From contig JBJOND010000098.1 of the NCBI GenBank assembly GCA_046052065.1, forward strand, positions 1 through 6,885: DNA of 6,885 nucleotides. Direction: 5' to 3'. The position numbers and the translations under genes are program-made. The stretch is from CAINEC01 sp046052065 (GTDB lineage Bacteria; Bacteroidota; Bacteroidia; AKYH767-A; OLB10). Shown one piece after another: positions 6,585 to 6,885 of the stretch. The notes under the pieces are model-generated. The model saw nothing but the letters and a program-made list of their open reading frames with translations. It did not search any database and was not told the origin of the DNA. How positions within the stretch are numbered: position 1 is the stretch's first letter; each line of letters starts with the position of its first letter.

Positions 6585-6885
6585 ATGAGCACAACACATG
6601 AAATTTTATCGATAGATATTAATTCATGTGTTGCGCTTTATACCAAAGATTTGTACGCATGGGCTTATTATAAAACTGGCGATAAATCACTTTCGGAAGA
6701 TTTGGTACAGGATACTTTTTTGGCAGCTATTAAATCGCAAAAGAACTTTAAAGGAGACAGTGAAATAAAAACCTGGCTCTTCGCAATTTTAAAGAATAAG
6801 ATTGCCGATTATTTCCGAAAGGCTACGAATAAAATTCCTTCTCCTAATATTTTCTTTGATGGCGACAACTGGAGTGAAAAAGAAA
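6585..6885 (+). CDS. ECF (sigma-70 family) RNA polymerase sigma factor, N-terminal part
   Basis: The first 100 residues of an extracytoplasmic-function sigma factor are visible before the window ends. Sigma region 2 runs from about 18 to 82: SLSEDLVQDTFLAA (35-48) matches regions 2.1-2.2, the core RNA polymerase contact, and FKGDSEIKTWLFAILKNK (55-72) with IADYFRK (73-79) matches regions 2.3-2.4, which melt and recognise the -10 DNA. After it comes NIFFDGDNWSEKE, an inter-domain linker of the kind seen in Bacteroidota ECF factors. Region 4 lies outside the window. ATG 6585 is the first possible start: it is 18 bases after the secA stop, in the same frame, and the six codons between contain no start. 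No terminator or clear promoter is seen in the gap, so co-transcription with secA is likely. Such factors are often followed by an anti-sigma gene, which cannot be checked here. Target promoters are unknown. Confidence 0.92.
   Translation, partial: MSTTHEILSIDINSCVALYTKDLYAWAYYKTGDKSLSEDLVQDTFLAAIKSQKNFKGDSEIKTWLFAILKNKIADYFRKATNKIPSPNIFFDGDNWSEKE

Noticed and set aside
1..6885. Mobile element, CRISPR array, tRNA or rRNA gene, or phage or defence module
   Set aside because: No repeat array, transposase or integrase motif, cloverleaf or rRNA-like stretch was seen; the window is covered by five ordinary genes with short intergenic gaps.

Overview
The window most likely comes from a member of the Bacteroidota. 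The base composition is AT-rich. SecA has the long (1111-residue) form common in that phylum. Start codons lack well-placed Shine-Dalgarno sequences, and several intergenic sites match the Bacteroidota -7 promoter box TAnnTTTG. I cannot support a genus from this sequence alone.

Layout from left to right. (1) Positions 1-1279, minus strand: an NtrC-type sigma-54-dependent response regulator, cut at its 3' end by the window edge so that most of its DNA-binding domain is missing. (2) Positions 1280-1333: a 54-bp divergent intergenic region with a perfect -7 box facing each way. (3) Positions 1334-2578, plus strand: a complete 12-helix MFS exporter of the MFS_3/DHA3 type. (4) Positions 2567-3061, minus strand: a 164-residue acidic helical protein of unknown function, whose 3' end overlaps that of the MFS gene by 12 bp. 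(5) Positions 3062-3230: a 169-bp divergent intergenic region with a good promoter for the unknown gene, a weaker candidate for secA, an isolated Shine-Dalgarno-like run and a short palindrome. (6) Positions 3231-6566, plus strand: secA, complete. (7) From 6585 to the window end, plus strand: the N-terminal 100 residues of an ECF sigma factor starting 18 bp after secA and in the same reading frame.

Functionally this is mostly housekeeping and regulatory sequence. SecA is the ATPase of general protein export. The ECF sigma factor behind it may be co-transcribed with it. The response regulator and the exporter are divergent and could form a regulator-target pair, but no -24/-12 promoter was seen between them. 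There is no sign of a mobile element, CRISPR array, RNA gene or defence island. I see no convincing new multi-gene system; the most open items are the unknown 164-residue protein, the overlapping divergent promoters and the sigma-factor link to secA.
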